NCBI GenBank assembly: GCA_025531455.1
Contig: JAMYHL010000029.1
Span: forward strand, 496,001 to 560,000
Length of the DNA: 64,000 bases
Direction: 5' to 3'
Source: Apiotrichum sp. Y4204
Taxonomy: Eukaryota; Basidiomycota; Tremellomycetes; Trichosporonales; Trichosporonaceae
The translations under genes were made by a program, and so were the position numbers. This document shows positions 21,537-33,555 of the stretch, in pieces. The notes beneath the pieces are model-generated. The model made no database searches, was not told the DNA's origin, and worked only from the letters and a program-made list of their open reading frames with translations. How positions within the stretch are numbered: the stretch's first letter is position 1; every line of letters begins with the position of its first letter.

Positions 21537-23914
21537 CCTTCGAAATGTGCGCCATATCGCGTCTGATGAGCCGAATGCATATGTGCGCGGCGCCGAGCTT
21601 GCAGAGTAACAGTCTCCTGTCTCGACATTCGGACCGGCGGGTGACTTTGGGACGTAACGAGTGACGGTTGTGCCTGTATGACAACTGCGGCCCTGCGGGG
21701 TACAGTACTGTACATGTACACACGAGATGAGATTACGCGCGTCGCGGAGGGTCCTGACGTCCTGGCCTCTATCCATGGTGCATGGAGCGCGCAGCGTCGC
21801 CCCACTCTAACTCGTCGCAGCGCGACGCGTCGCGAGCCACGAAATACGAGGGTGATCCGCGCCGTGCCGCTGTTTGCGGTGCGTGACATGCACATTGGAC
21901 GGGTGGGTGTCACTAGATCACCATATCATCACCATGTCGTCACGCCAGTTTCCCCGCCCCGGGTCCAGTTCTTCCCTCTGCATTCCCTGGGCATGGGGGG
22001 AGTACCGCGTAGGGTAATCCGGACTGAAACCAAGTGCGTAATTGAGAATTAGGCAAGACGGACACAAGAGCATTGGACAAGTCGCTGTCGTATAGTCGGA
22101 GAAACGACACCTCATCAATCTCCGCATCTACCAGGCCGAGATCAGTCTATGTAGACCACGATACAAACTCTTCAACGTACACCCACGGACGTGACGGGCC
22201 GACAAGCTCAGATTTGGCGATTGACGAGGAGACAGCGCACTGCCACTCGGACGCCACCTGCCACCTGCCACTCGTGGACCAGCGGGCCATTTCGCTACCG
22301 TCCGGCTATCAGTCTTCGGCATCATGCAACCAGTAGTGGTACCATGGCACCAGTTGGTCCGAGTCCTACATACATCACGCGCAGCATGCCATCACTTCCC
22401 CAGCTAACCTGCACACATGCACACTCGACGCGTCGCCTGTACGCGCCCGTGCCTCAACGGAAACATGAGACGGAAGGGGGACAGGGCGTGGCGCGTGCTC
22501 GCGCACGAGCGCACCGACGCGTGCGTGTCCGACGATCCGACGGCTGCTGGCGCCCTGTGCGCTGCGCACAGCGCGCACAGGCCGCGGCGGGACAATGAGA
22601 ATTCCGCAATCCAGGACGCTTCGGAGGGGTTCTTGTATCCTTACTCAGGACGCAGGCCAGACTCGCGGTGGACGAGTGGACGGTCGGAGCGTGGTTCTCG
22701 GGCCTCTCTCGTGGATGCGGTCTCTAATCGCCGATCTTCGTCTCATCCGGAGCTGGACGTGTTCTCCGAGAAGAACGAGAGAATGTCGTACAGAAGCCGG
22801 GAACGAGACGTGCCCCAATGCGGCGCATATCGATTTCAGCACGTCGGCCCCAGCGACCCGACACGAGCGAGACGAACCCGCGCACGGCACAGAGCACGAC
22901 GTGCAGTAGCTGTATATCTCGCTCTCGCCAGTAGTCACTACCGATGAGGGATAGGCTCAATGGTCGCACCTCCCAGGCGGGACGGTATGTTGGAACCATG
23001 GACGGCCGCATGGGCTCGGCGAGCCTCGGCGTCATCGTTCACACCCAGGTCGACCCCGACGCACGACCCCCGAATCCTCAATGGCCGGCCACTGGCCGGC
23101 GGCACGCACCCCACATGCCACGATGCCGTGGATGCCTCAATGCCGCGATGTCTCGATGGTCCGCTGCCACGCGGCCTTGGAACCCGTCGTGAAGGGCCTC
23201 CAAGGCCCGGGGGACCCGGCGCAAGCTTTCGGGCCGCGGTAAGCATGAGCCTGATGTGAGCGTGTGAGCTTGAGGTCGGGGCTGAGCTTGTCGTGATTTG
23301 TGAGTTTATTCCTCGCAGACCATGTCCAGATGTTACGAGTTTACGAGTTCATGAGTCTATGACGCTCGCGACCGTCACGGATGCCGCTGTGTGCCAGCGT
23401 GAGTACTCTAGTAATGCGGCATGGGATGTCGGCTCCTCGGCTCGGTACGCGGGGGTTATGGCATGTCTCCTCGAGATGCACACCCGCACAAAAACTGGGC
23501 CCACTACTAGGATACCCGGCACTCAGCATCCCGGCGCACTGGCCTCAACCCAGGCCCAACCCTAATCATCCCCGCTCCAAGGTTCGTGCAAGAGTTACCA
23601 TGCCGGCACGCGTACGGTAGCGCTGCTAGCTGCCAGCTTGTAGCTCTGATCGGCGGTGGCGTGCCGAGGCACCGAGATGGTGAGCGGAGGAAAGGGGGCC
23701 GCTCGCCGTACCGCGCCGCGCGGCGTGGCGAGCGTGGAGCGCGAGTGTGCGGAGAGTGGAGTGTGATCTCGGATCTCGGCCTCTTGGGTAGGAACAGGTC
23801 GTTCTCGCACGTCTTTTTTTTCTTCTTGTCTCGGCTCGCGGCTCGCCCCCGCGCGAGCTGTGAGGAGTGGCCGAGACCCCATTTTGCAAGACACCTTCAG
23901 GGCAGATGGCCACC

Positions 23915-24120
23915 AGGGTATAGGGCAAATAGCTTATTAGAAGCTCCCAGTTAGTAGGGTAATATGGAAACGGGTATATACGGGTATCTATTACATCAGG
24001 GCTGCTATAGGCTTAATCGTTGCTTATTGGCCTGTAGCTTGGCAGCGTCTTTTATTAGCTTAATAGCCATTAGCGCATTAGCATTCCATCCTGCAAGTTT
24101 ACCCTGTTAACCACCCCGTC
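23915..24120. other. AT-rich compositional island
   Basis: About 200 bases rich in TTA, TAG and ATTAG words, including GGGTATATACGGGTAT and several near-palindromic TTAGCTTAATAGCC-like motifs. The composition contrasts sharply with the GC-rich DNA on both sides. No reading frame is present. It may be the remains of a transposon or another insertion. Confidence 0.5.
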
Positions 24121-24319
24121 CGCTTGAGGCCTCGACCTCGACCTCGACGCCATCCTCAGCGATCAGCAATGTATGGACGCTACCTGCCCGCATGCGGGCA
24201 CCAATGGCATGCGACGCGCCCACTCACCCTGCTGCACACAGGATACGGGATGTAGCGATACTTTCCGATGTCCAGTAACCGCGGTTCTGGCGACCTGGAG
24301 TTCGGAAGTCGGAAGAACA

Positions 24320-24367
24320 AGTCGAAGAAGGGAGTCGAAGCAGGGAGTCGAAGCAGGGAGTCGAAGT
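24320..24367 (+). repeat. Short tandem repeat, unit about 14 bases
   Basis: Three to four copies of a unit close to GGGAGTCGAAGCA, with a degenerate copy upstream. No associated gene. Confidence 0.75.
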
Positions 24368-26600
24368 GGAAGCTTTGGCACATTCGGAGAGCAGATGACA
24401 GCAGAGAAATCCATGAGCGTGCCCGTGGCCACTACCCAGACCCCCGGGGCGTCGCCTACATGCCCCTCAGACTAGTTTGTCGTTGTTCTCTGCCGGCATT
24501 CCGGTGGCCCGGACTGGCGCAGTACGACGCCGAATGCAAGCGAATAAAGACGGCTGTTGAGCCGCGGTTGGCAAACCTCTTCTACTCGAGTGTAGCCCCT
24601 TGGCTCCTGGCTCCTGGCTCCGCGCTTCGCGCTGCGTGTCGCCGATCGCCATCTCATATCTCATATCTCATCCGGTCGTTGCATCTCGCGCTATCGCATC
24701 ATAGACATCACGTACCATATGCCATCACCATGCAGTAATCCTGCCTCCGAGCACATTGGCGCGGACTCGGTTATGATTATTTTTTACGGGGCTGCGTTCA
24801 CCATACACAGCGTGTTCCTCCGCACTCCGATCTCTGTGGATCTCTGACCTCTAGCCTTTGGCCTTTGGCCTGATCGACCTGATCCCCAGCACATCGTAAA
24901 AAGTCTGATCCATGTGAGCTTGCGCAGCAGCGCGGCGTGGGGCACCGGGTGTACCGTGTGCTCATGTGCTCCATGCTCCACTCAATGTGCCTCGATACAT
25001 GAGTTGCATGTGGCGACGATTGAGAGGAGCATACCAACGCCTCTATTCACCACCGAAAGGCTAACTACCATATGATATGCTGGCCACTGGCCGCTGGGCT
25101 CATCAAGTCTGCCAGGTCCACTGGTCAGGGCCATTACGCAAGAACAGAGTAAACAGACCCAGCCGCGACTGTTGTACTACTGTTGTTGCGTGTAGCAGCA
25201 CCTGTTTACAAGCTTACAACGTTACAAGTGCTGGTGGCATTTTTTGGCTCTATTCTGTAATTCTGTACAAAGTCTGTTAAACTCTATCCCCCGCGCATGT
25301 CGTACTTCCTCGCCGTCGAATCGCGTATGCGTTCTGCTCGACTCACGACTGCATTGAACGTACGTACCCCGATCTAAACACGAGTAAGAGCACCGTAGCA
25401 TGGGGAGTACATACTCCTCTTCTGGTGTTCTGGGACATGCACATTTTTTTTTTTTTCAGTCTTACGGCGATGGCCCCGATTCGACGCTCCCATAATGGTA
25501 GCCAGGCGCCATCCACGGCGAACACAGTGGTATGTGAGACCACGATACAGAATCAGCTCGCATCGGAGCCCTGGTCTGCAAGAGTCCAGTTCGGCCAGCT
25601 CCAGACACCCCGATTTTGCAGCCCTCCTGGTGATCCTTTCTATCTTTCTATCCTTGGGCGCCATGGCGCGCGTCGCGGTGTTTTATGTATAACGTGTACC
25701 AATATGGATGGATTGTGGGCGTATGGGCTTGGCTTATCCCCATACGGCACACGAGACTGGCCCGTACGCTCGCTCCCTCGCACGGTCAACGTCCATCGTC
25801 ATCAGGTCCTTCTGATGTGGTGGCTGCTGTATGCCGCCACCGTGTCAACAGCCACCGACATAGGATCCAGACGCCGTCCATGCAGAGCTCCTTGATGAAT
25901 TTTAGTGGTGGATGCATCCCATTCGCACTCGTACAGTAGCACCCCCGTCTCGGGTCTCGGTGTGTGTTGTTGGGTCGCCTGCCCTTGCCCTTGTGGCTGC
26001 AAAGGGTGTGATGACCTCTGGACCGGACCTCCACTTACCCTGCACCGCGCGGCTGTAGCACTTTTATTATGTTTTTTATACGCCGACAAAGTAATCCTAA
26101 TCATCCTCTCGTTTTTGCCAGACACCCCCTTTTTTGGTGTTATATTTTTTCGCGACGCCTCTGTGGATCTGCAGCCTCTCCTCTTCTGCCTCCCTCCAAC
26201 TTTTTTTTTTTTTTTCGGCTGATTTTTTATTCTGTATGTTTTTTTTTTTTCCCTGAAAGGATCTTTTTGGGCCGAGAGAAACACACAACACAGAGTCGAG
26301 ACTCTCAAAGGGAAGACTGTCCCTAGGGCTGCAAGGGAAGGGAAAGGGACCTCTGCTCTTTGGCCTTTGGGACTGGTTTTTTCCCTTCTTCTCAAGGCAT
26401 CTGGGCCTCTGCTCTCCTGCCAATCGTGGCCGATTCTCTGTCCTTCCTTCCCCTTCCTCTGCCGGTCTCTTCTCTCTCCGAATCCCCCTCCGGCCCTTGC
26501 TTCCCTCTGCTCCTTTGCCCCCCTTTTGGCCTGTCTAGCTGGACCCCCCCGCTCGCGACCCCCCTCTTTGTTGTTGGTGTCCTCTGGCAAAAAAAATCCC

Positions 26601-28848
26601 TGAAGTGCCACAGTCCAGTCCGCTTAGCGCGTGTGTGTGTGTGTGCAGCCATATGCCAGCCAGGCTCTAGAGCTCTAGGCCGAGCAAAAGTGTCCGACAT
26701 TCATCCTCCGCCACGGCCACACCACCACACGACGACGACGACCACTACCACCACACCCACCACACCCACCACGGCGCTATCTCTATCAATCGCATCGCAC
26801 TGCTCGTGTTCTGTCCTCTCTGCTCGATATCGCCGTCGCCCGCACGCTTCAGGTTCTCTCTCGCTCTCTCTTTCTCGCCACCACTCCCCCTCCCTCCGTC
26901 TCCATCCATTCTCTCCACAAACGGTCCCATTACAGCAACCGTTACACCCCAATTACGCTCTTCCCGTCTCTCTCGACACCACCGCTCTGTTGTCGGCCTC
27001 GCTTCTGACGACCTCCCCTGCCCAGCTAGCCGGTCTCTAGCCCCCCACACCCCCACCCCCTCACTCGACCTTCTTGTTCGACACATCACCCGCTGGCTGT
27101 GCCGAGTCTGTGATCATCCCCCCCTCTCCACTCCACCACCCCTTCACGCACGCACGTCAAACATCGGTCAGTTGGTCCTCAAACCTCCGGATCAACACCC
27201 CTTGCGTCTACGCTTGCCACTCGCCGGCACCCCCCTTTCCCCCCCCGTCCCATCTCCGGCCAGCAGGTCTGTGCCCACGAGCACTTCCTGTTTTCTCATC
27301 TACCCATCAACTCGGCTGCACGTCGCGTGTCGCCGTCCGTCGCTGGCCCTTGTCGCCATCGCCGTTGGGTCTTAGCATTCTCCGTCACGACTCGCCTTAC
27401 GACCACAGAGACGACCTTGTGAGTGCTGCTTCGCGTCGTGAGGAAGTGTGCGTGTGCAAGATGGACACGCGCTAGGACATGTGGGAACAGTGGAGCTCGG
27501 TCCTGGTGGCTGTGTGATGCACGCAGGCTGGGCTCGCATTGGCACAGCTCCGCATGACACGGCCGTCGCGTCCTCGGCGCCCACGACAGTACGAACACGC
27601 TGCGCATCCCCGCCCCGATGTCATGCCTTGCGCGGATGTGGTCATACTCATCCCGGATGCGGCATGCCTCGGTCATTATTAGGGTTGTGCCATTAGAGTT
27701 GTGCATGGAGCAGATGGCCGGCCCGTAGGCCACGAATGCCCCGGATGCCATCCACCGTCGTCGCGTGTCGTGACTTTGGGTTGAGCACTTGGGAGCCAAC
27801 TGTCACATCTACGCGTGTTTCTTTGTTTTCGGTTGTGTTTTTGCGCAGAGAGACGCCGCCATCCTGCGCCCACTGCAGACCCAAACTCGGGCCCGTACTG
27901 ACGTTGCTCCACAGCAGTGTGTCACTGCGTGATATCAAACACCACCTCGCTGCTTCCATTCCTCCCGGCCATCAACCTCGTGCCTCTTGAACGCACAAGC
28001 ATCAAGCAGAGTAGCATCGCCGTCGACCTCTGACAGCTCCATCTTGGTATCCTCCAGCGTCTTTTTGTTGGTGTGAATTCCAGGCCTTGCACTTTTGATC
28101 AGGCTGTCAGGTGCAATCCCCCTAGTAAGGTGCGTTTCACCGTAGTTGGAGCCGGACGGGCCCGGCGGACCAAGCGGAGTGGCGTGCAAAGCATGTTTAG
28201 TCCAGGCTTGTTCCAGCGTTCCAGCGCTGCCAGCTGTTTCCAGTCCAATCCAGTGCATGCTGCTGATCCAGAATCAGGCTATTTCTTGCGTATCGCCACG
28301 CCATCTGTCTCTCTCATTTCTCTCTCAAAAACGCTGCACATTTGAGCAGGAACAGCCGGTACGTCTTGTTTGGACTAATTTTGTGGATGCATTCCGCGAG
28401 GCTGACACGCGTGCTCGCTATTGAATTGCCCCGCCCATCCGACACGCGTTCATCCCGTGACTCTCTTGTCTCTTTTCAACAAATTAAACCAAACTCGCCG
28501 CCTCCGTGTCTCGCTCTCTCCCCCTCTCTCGATCCATTCTGGCCACCGGGTGTCCCAACGATTGCCTTCTACTGGTGCTGTTGACTCGTGCGATTATACA
28601 ACCCTCTCCCGACCACATCCCTTCACCCCCACCTCTCACCTTCACCCTCTTTCTTACCACCCATACACATCCCCCTCGCCGCACGGATCCACGACCGGTC
28701 CGTCTCGATCTTCCGCACAACTCGCTTTTTCCTCATTGTCCTTCTCCACAACCCCGCCTTGCCCGAACAGTTCCGCGACTGCGACTGCTGAGCAGCGACC
28801 AACGGCTTATTCAATCCGTCCCCCAGCTCAATCACTATCTCCTCGCCC
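26601..28848 (+). promoter_or_regulatory. Long pyrimidine-rich leader-like tract of Rho-GEF gene
   Basis: The strand upstream of the 28849 start is strongly C/T-rich for about 0.8 kb (26700-27400), including CCACCA and CGACGA runs at 26710-26772. It then shows a clean GTGAGT donor at 27419 and several possible CAG acceptors (for example ending 28036 or 28349, the first beside a CTGAC branch-like word). A long 5' UTR with an intron is a reasonable inference, but the exons are not resolved. Two poly-T runs (about 26200-26251) lie just before it. Confidence 0.35.
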
Positions 28849-31800
28849 ATGGCAGGCGTCTCTGGCCCGTTCCCTCCGACACCAGAACCCTTGTTACGAT
28901 CAAAGCGTGCCATGCCCATGCCAGGCATGTTCCCCCCTGAGTCTGACTATTCTGCACCCAGCCCGACCTCGCGCAGTGCCGCCACCGCCAGTGCACTGCA
29001 TCTCCCTCCCACGCCTCCCATTCACGACATGCTCGACGCATCAGGGGCAGTAACTTTTGACACTGGTCGGGGTTCCGGCCGCCAGTTCGAGTCGCAGCTA
29101 GAGGACACTCGCCTTCGTGTACAAAAGGCTGACATGTCGCGCCGGCCGCACTCCACGTATCCCACCGAGGACCCAGTGTACCACCCGCATCGCAAATACA
29201 CGGATCCCACGCCGCACCCCACCTACTACTCGCTGCACGAGCCCTCGAGCCCCAACCTGTCCGGGTCTGGCCATGGCCACCATCTGGACGTGGACCTTGA
29301 CGTTTACTCGCAAGAGTATGACGACGACGAAATTCGCCAGCCGACATTAAGCTTTGTGACCACCTCGACTGCCGACTCGACGACCAGCTCGCCGTCCATT
29401 AACGAGGCATACACTTACGGGACAGAGCGGATTGATGGAAAGGCCGAGCAGCTGCACGAACCCATGATTAGGGTAAGAGCAAATGTCGGGCGGCAACACG
29501 CCTACTCGAGCGCAGAGTCGTCCACGGCCTCTGGTGCATATTCGTACCATGCGTATAGCGACAACCTGTACTCTGTTCCCCCTCCTCTTGTTTCCACCAC
29601 AATCTCCCCAGACATTGGTCTCGGCATCTCTCGATCCAACCAGTACACAGCAGGACGCGAGTCGCAGGCTGGCGAAAGTCTGTCAGCGTATGGCAACCAG
29701 GACTGGCACAACAACATGACCCGCGACCGTAGTCATTCAACAGCAAGCGCCTTGTCGACCGACTCTTCCTCCACAGACGACCGCCTGTCGACTTCGTTCC
29801 AGCACACCTTCTCCTACCTCTCCGACCCACTGTCTGGCGACCGTCATTCGTGGGATGATGACCCGAACGCGGTTCCCGAGTCGAACGCACTTGCCATGGT
29901 CGGCGATGGCCGGAGTGTTATTCTCGATCGCGAAAGGTTGGAGGCCATGGGTGGCATCCGCACCCTGCGGAAGATGTCCGACAACGACCTCCTCCGCCTC
30001 CCCAGGTTCACGCACTTGCTTCTCTCTTCGGTCGGATCCGGTGTGCTTGACATTCTTCCCGCATTACTGGACGTTCTTTCGACGACCCTGGTCGTGCTGG
30101 ACGTGTCGAACAATGACCTGACATCGCTTCCGGCAGAGCTTCGTCATTGCACGGCCCTCGAGGAGCTCAATGTGTCCGGCAACCCCCTTCGTCAGGTTCC
30201 GGCGTTCCTCGCGGATTGTTTCACGCTTCATGTGCTAGTTGCTGACAACTGTATGCTCGGAAGCCTCCCGGTCGAGCTCTCGCAGTTGAGCCATCTCCAC
30301 ACGCTCTGCATTCGCAGCAACCGACTGGTCTCCCTGCCCCCGTGGCTCTGCCTTCTCACCCACCTCGAGACGCTCCGTATCGACAACAACCCCTTCCCGC
30401 CGCAATGGATCCCCATCGTTGCACCGATCCTGGCCTCGACGCTCAGCCAACACCCTCTCCGGAGCAAGGGCTCCGTGCAATCGATGCACTCGCTCATAGG
30501 CAGCACCGTCTCCTCGTCGGCCGCCTCGTCTATCCACCACGTCGCCATATCCCCGACGCAGTACACCCCGATCAGTGCCACATCGTCAACCAACCACTCG
30601 GATTCGTTTGCCTCGGCATCCGACTCGCAGTCAAGCTTGGTTAGCGGGTCTTCTCGTCCGACGACCCCCGGGATCCAATCGCTCAGAACTATGCGCGGCT
30701 CTGCGTCCACGGTTACCAAGCGGTCAGAGACACCCCTACCGGCGAACACCTCTCGCCCCACGGCGGGACGCAGTGTCACTGGGCCAGCAGGTACCACAAC
30801 ATCCTCAGACATCTTTGGAAGCGGCCGCCTCTCTGCCGGTAAGAACAGCCGTAGAATAATGAGCGCCGCCGGCCACTACACCACGGATGAATCCGACCAC
30901 GAGGCCCAAGACCCCAAGGCTGCCGGCAAGTGGGGCTTCCTCCGCAAGGTGTCCATGTCCCGTCTCCGCTCTGAAAAGGACCTCAAGGCCAAGCTTTCCG
31001 CCTCGGCCGCTGCCAATCTTGCCAACATGCCTTCCTTTGCGCACACCATTTCTGCGCCAATGGCAGTTGGCGGTCCGCGGAGACCACCGCTTGCCGCGTC
31101 TGGGTGGTCGAGCAACAATATCCCCACACGACAGGATACCGTGGTGCCATCACCTACGTCGCTGTCGAGCACGAGTCTCCCCCAGATCCTGGCCACCGTG
31201 CCACTCAACGGCTACGCTGCCATGTCCGTTGCTGCCAACCGCAACAAGCGCCGGAGCTTCCTGCCTATTGACCCTAGCCCACCGTCGCTCAATGTGGCCA
31301 TTCCTTCCACCTCGCCCTTTATGGCTGCCACTGCAAGCCTGGCCGATGTGGAGCAGCCGTATGCTCCTGCTTCAGAGGATGCCATGGAGACCCTTGGCGA
31401 CGAGGGCGAGCCGTACAGGGCGCGCCCGCCATCATCGGTCACCCACTCCGACTCGGGCTTCTCCATCAATGACTCGGACGGCCGTTACCTGCGTGGCCTC
31501 GAGTCCATCAAGAGCTACCTTCGTGACCTCTACGACCTCGGCCTTCCTGCAACCGAGCCGTACGGCGGATTCGAGGTTATCGAGACGCCCGACACGACCT
31601 CTCCCCAGAGCGAAGCTGCTGCGCTCCGCAGCTCCATGGCCGAGTCGGCGCGCTCCAGTCGGCAGACCCACGAGGGCCGCGGCATGTCTGTTTTCAGCAA
31701 CTCTGAAGACTTCAAATCCGACTCGAACGGTGTTGCCGCTGCTGGCGAATCCGCCGCCGGCAAGCGCTTCAAGGACGACAAGGCGAAGCGTACCCGTGTC

Positions 31801-33060
31801 CTGCGCGAGATCCTTGAGACGGAGAAGACTTATGTTCGCGGCCTCAGCGAGCTAATCGCCATTTACGTCCGTCCCGCGTCCCAGGCTGTCAACCCCTCAA
31901 AGTCCAAGGAGACCGTGATCCCCGCTGCCGAGCGCAAGGTTGTCTTTGGTGGTGTGGAGTCGGTCCTTGTCATCCACCGCGACAACTTCCTTCCAGCCCT
32001 TCAGCGCGTCATCCAGCCTCTTGTCGATCACGGCGACGACGAACAGGGCGAGCTCTCGGCGCGGGTCGCTCACCAGGTTGGCGAGGTTTTCCGCACCTAC
32101 ATTGCGTACATGAAGCAGTACTCGACCTACATCAACAACTTTGACAACGCCCTCGCGCGCATGAAGTCGTGGACTCTGCAGGCCGCAGGCGACAAGCCGG
32201 CGACAGGGGCCAAGGGCAGCATAGGTGTTGCAGCTGTCGGCGCTGGCCTCATCGGATCGGCAGTTTTGCCGGTCGGCGATGCACCAGCGCTCACGAGCTG
32301 CCCCTTCAACCCCACCCAGCGCAAGCGCGTCAAGCACTTCCTCAGGCGTTGCAAGGAGCACCCGCAGCACTCGCAGATCAACCTCGAGTCGTACCTCCTC
32401 CTTCCTGTCCAGCGTGTTCCGCGTTACAAGCTTCTCCTCGAGGACCTCGCCATGTGCACTCCTGCGCGCGACGTCATTGGTCCGTGTGACGCCCTCGACG
32501 AGGCCATCAACTCGATTACTTCGCTGGCGTCGCTCATGAACGAGGAGAAGCGCGAGTCCGAGTCGCGTCTCCGCCTCTTGCATTGGCAGCAGCGCATCAC
32601 ATCGCGCGGTCCGTCGCCGCTTGTCCAGCCGCATCGCAAACTTGTTCTCGATGGCGCTCTCACCCTGATCCGAGTGGTCAAGAAGGCGTCTGCCTTTGTC
32701 GAAGTCGACACGCAAATGTCACTTGTCGGTGCAGACGGCGACTCGACCATCACCGGCCAGAAGGCAGTGGTCCCCGTCGACTTTATCAAGGCGGAGCCAA
32801 TGGACAAGTCGATCATGCTCATTCTCTGCTCAGACATGCTTGTCCTGGTGCAGCAGCGCACTGGCGAGGGCTGGGACGGCCAGGTCGACCTCTTCCACGT
32901 CATGCGCATGGCCACCCTCCGCGAGCCGGCGAGCGTAAGCGCCAGCAACGACCGTGTCCTGCGTATCGTGGACAACAAATCAATCTACTACTTTAACGGA
33001 GGCTCGCACGCGACCACGCTGCAGTGGTGCCGTGCGATCAATGGCCAGAACCGGCGCTGA
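28849..33060 (+). CDS. LRR-DH-PH Rho guanine nucleotide exchange factor
   Basis: A single-exon frame of 1403 residues. Residues 1-390 are Ser/Pro/Thr-rich and disordered-looking. Leucine-rich repeats occupy about 397-520 (LVVLDVSNNDLTSLP, LEELNVSGNPL, LHTLCIRSNRLVSLP). A second disordered stretch follows to about 975. A DH (RhoGEF) domain spans about 979-1210 with TRVLREILETEKTYVRGL and the diagnostic LLLPVQRVPRYKLLLEDL. A PH domain covers about 1263-1400, ending HATTLQWCRAIN. DH-PH proteins load GTP on Rho/Cdc42-type GTPases for actin polarity and wall growth; the LRRs probably target it. The whole coding region lacks introns, unlike most neighbours. Start chosen as the first ATG of the frame in a good context. 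Convergent with SKI3. Confidence 0.9.
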   Translation: MAGVSGPFPPTPEPLLRSKRAMPMPGMFPPESDYSAPSPTSRSAATASALHLPPTPPIHDMLDASGAVTFDTGRGSGRQFESQLEDTRLRVQKADMSRRPHSTYPTEDPVYHPHRKYTDPTPHPTYYSLHEPSSPNLSGSGHGHHLDVDLDVYSQEYDDDEIRQPTLSFVTTSTADSTTSSPSINEAYTYGTERIDGKAEQLHEPMIRVRANVGRQHAYSSAESSTASGAYSYHAYSDNLYSVPPPLVSTTISPDIGLGISRSNQYTAGRESQAGESLSAYGNQDWHNNMTRDRSHSTASALSTDSSSTDDRLSTSFQHTFSYLSDPLSGDRHSWDDDPNAVPESNALAMVGDGRSVILDRERLEAMGGIRTLRKMSDNDLLRLPRFTHLLLSSVGSGVLDILPALLDVLSTTLVVLDVSNNDLTSLPAELRHCTALEELNVSGNPLRQVPAFLADCFTLHVLVADNCMLGSLPVELSQLSHLHTLCIRSNRLVSLPPWLCLLTHLETLRIDNNPFPPQWIPIVAPILASTLSQHPLRSKGSVQSMHSLIGSTVSSSAASSIHHVAISPTQYTPISATSSTNHSDSFASASDSQSSLVSGSSRPTTPGIQSLRTMRGSASTVTKRSETPLPANTSRPTAGRSVTGPAGTTTSSDIFGSGRLSAGKNSRRIMSAAGHYTTDESDHEAQDPKAAGKWGFLRKVSMSRLRSEKDLKAKLSASAAANLANMPSFAHTISAPMAVGGPRRPPLAASGWSSNNIPTRQDTVVPSPTSLSSTSLPQILATVPLNGYAAMSVAANRNKRRSFLPIDPSPPSLNVAIPSTSPFMAATASLADVEQPYAPASEDAMETLGDEGEPYRARPPSSVTHSDSGFSINDSDGRYLRGLESIKSYLRDLYDLGLPATEPYGGFEVIETPDTTSPQSEAAALRSSMAESARSSRQTHEGRGMSVFSNSEDFKSDSNGVAAAGESAAGKRFKDDKAKRTRVLREILETEKTYVRGLSELIAIYVRPASQAVNPSKSKETVIPAAERKVVFGGVESVLVIHRDNFLPALQRVIQPLVDHGDDEQGELSARVAHQVGEVFRTYIAYMKQYSTYINNFDNALARMKSWTLQAAGDKPATGAKGSIGVAAVGAGLIGSAVLPVGDAPALTSCPFNPTQRKRVKHFLRRCKEHPQHSQINLESYLLLPVQRVPRYKLLLEDLAMCTPARDVIGPCDALDEAINSITSLASLMNEEKRESESRLRLLHWQQRITSRGPSPLVQPHRKLVLDGALTLIRVVKKASAFVEVDTQMSLVGADGDSTITGQKAVVPVDFIKAEPMDKSIMLILCSDMLVLVQQRTGEGWDGQVDLFHVMRMATLREPASVSASNDRVLRIVDNKSIYYFNGGSHATTLQWCRAINGQNRR

Positions 33061-33555
33061 GCGGCCAGGAGCTTCCTGTAGGAGCTGGACTTTTTTGTGT
33101 TCACTTTTCCCCACCATACTGTTTCTTTCTTGACGACATACACCAACAACCATCCACCACACCACCACGACCCTCATCACATGCCCAACCACATCATCTC
33201 ACGCCACGATCGTGCCCAATTTCCGTTGCCGTTTCTTGTGTCTCGCGTCCTTGCGTCCCCTTTATTTTTCTTTCGGTTTTTCCATGTTCTCTCTCATTCT
33301 TCCTACTGGCAGTCTTGGCGGGTGGAGACGCCGCCTCCGTTGTAATGATACAGACAAAGAATGCATTTGCTGAATGCTGAAATCAAGTTGGGAGAAGCGT
33401 ATTGCAAGTGGAATGGGTGGTGTGGAGAACTAACACTATTCATGCCAGAACCGAGTTTGGCTCCAGACAATTCTCAGACCACATCACCTGCTCAATCCCA
33501 AACTTGTCATCCATCGCTGCAGATAACATCTGCATTCTGCATCCTCCATCGCCTC
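33061..33555. other. Convergent 3' region of Rho-GEF and SKI3
   Basis: 495 bases between two stop codons; T-rich with runs of pyrimidines. It probably holds both 3' UTRs. No gene. Confidence 0.6.

Larger units (their letters stand above)
20160..26600. other. Gene-poor interval, no recognisable coding sequence
   Basis: About 6.4 kb, followed by a leader-like tract. None of its frames (up to roughly 190 residues) shows a known domain, consistent splice phases or fungal-like coding periodicity that I can see. It holds a 20-base A run, a TTTG microsatellite, a 14-base tandem repeat and an AT-rich island, listed separately. It could be pure intergenic space, noncoding RNA or transposon remains; the sequence alone does not decide. 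Confidence 0.55.

Noticed and set aside
22417..22947. 176-residue frame within the gene-poor interval
   Set aside because: Arg/Ser-rich, overlaps a similar frame in another register and the opposite strand; compatible with chance in GC-rich sequence.
26360..27040. 226-residue plus-strand frame
   Set aside because: Composed of Pro/Ser/Thr/His low complexity from the C/T-rich leader tract; no fungal protein pattern.
28835..29347. 170-residue minus-strand frame opposite the Rho-GEF start
   Set aside because: It lies opposite a certain coding exon and carries no domain; antisense shadow.
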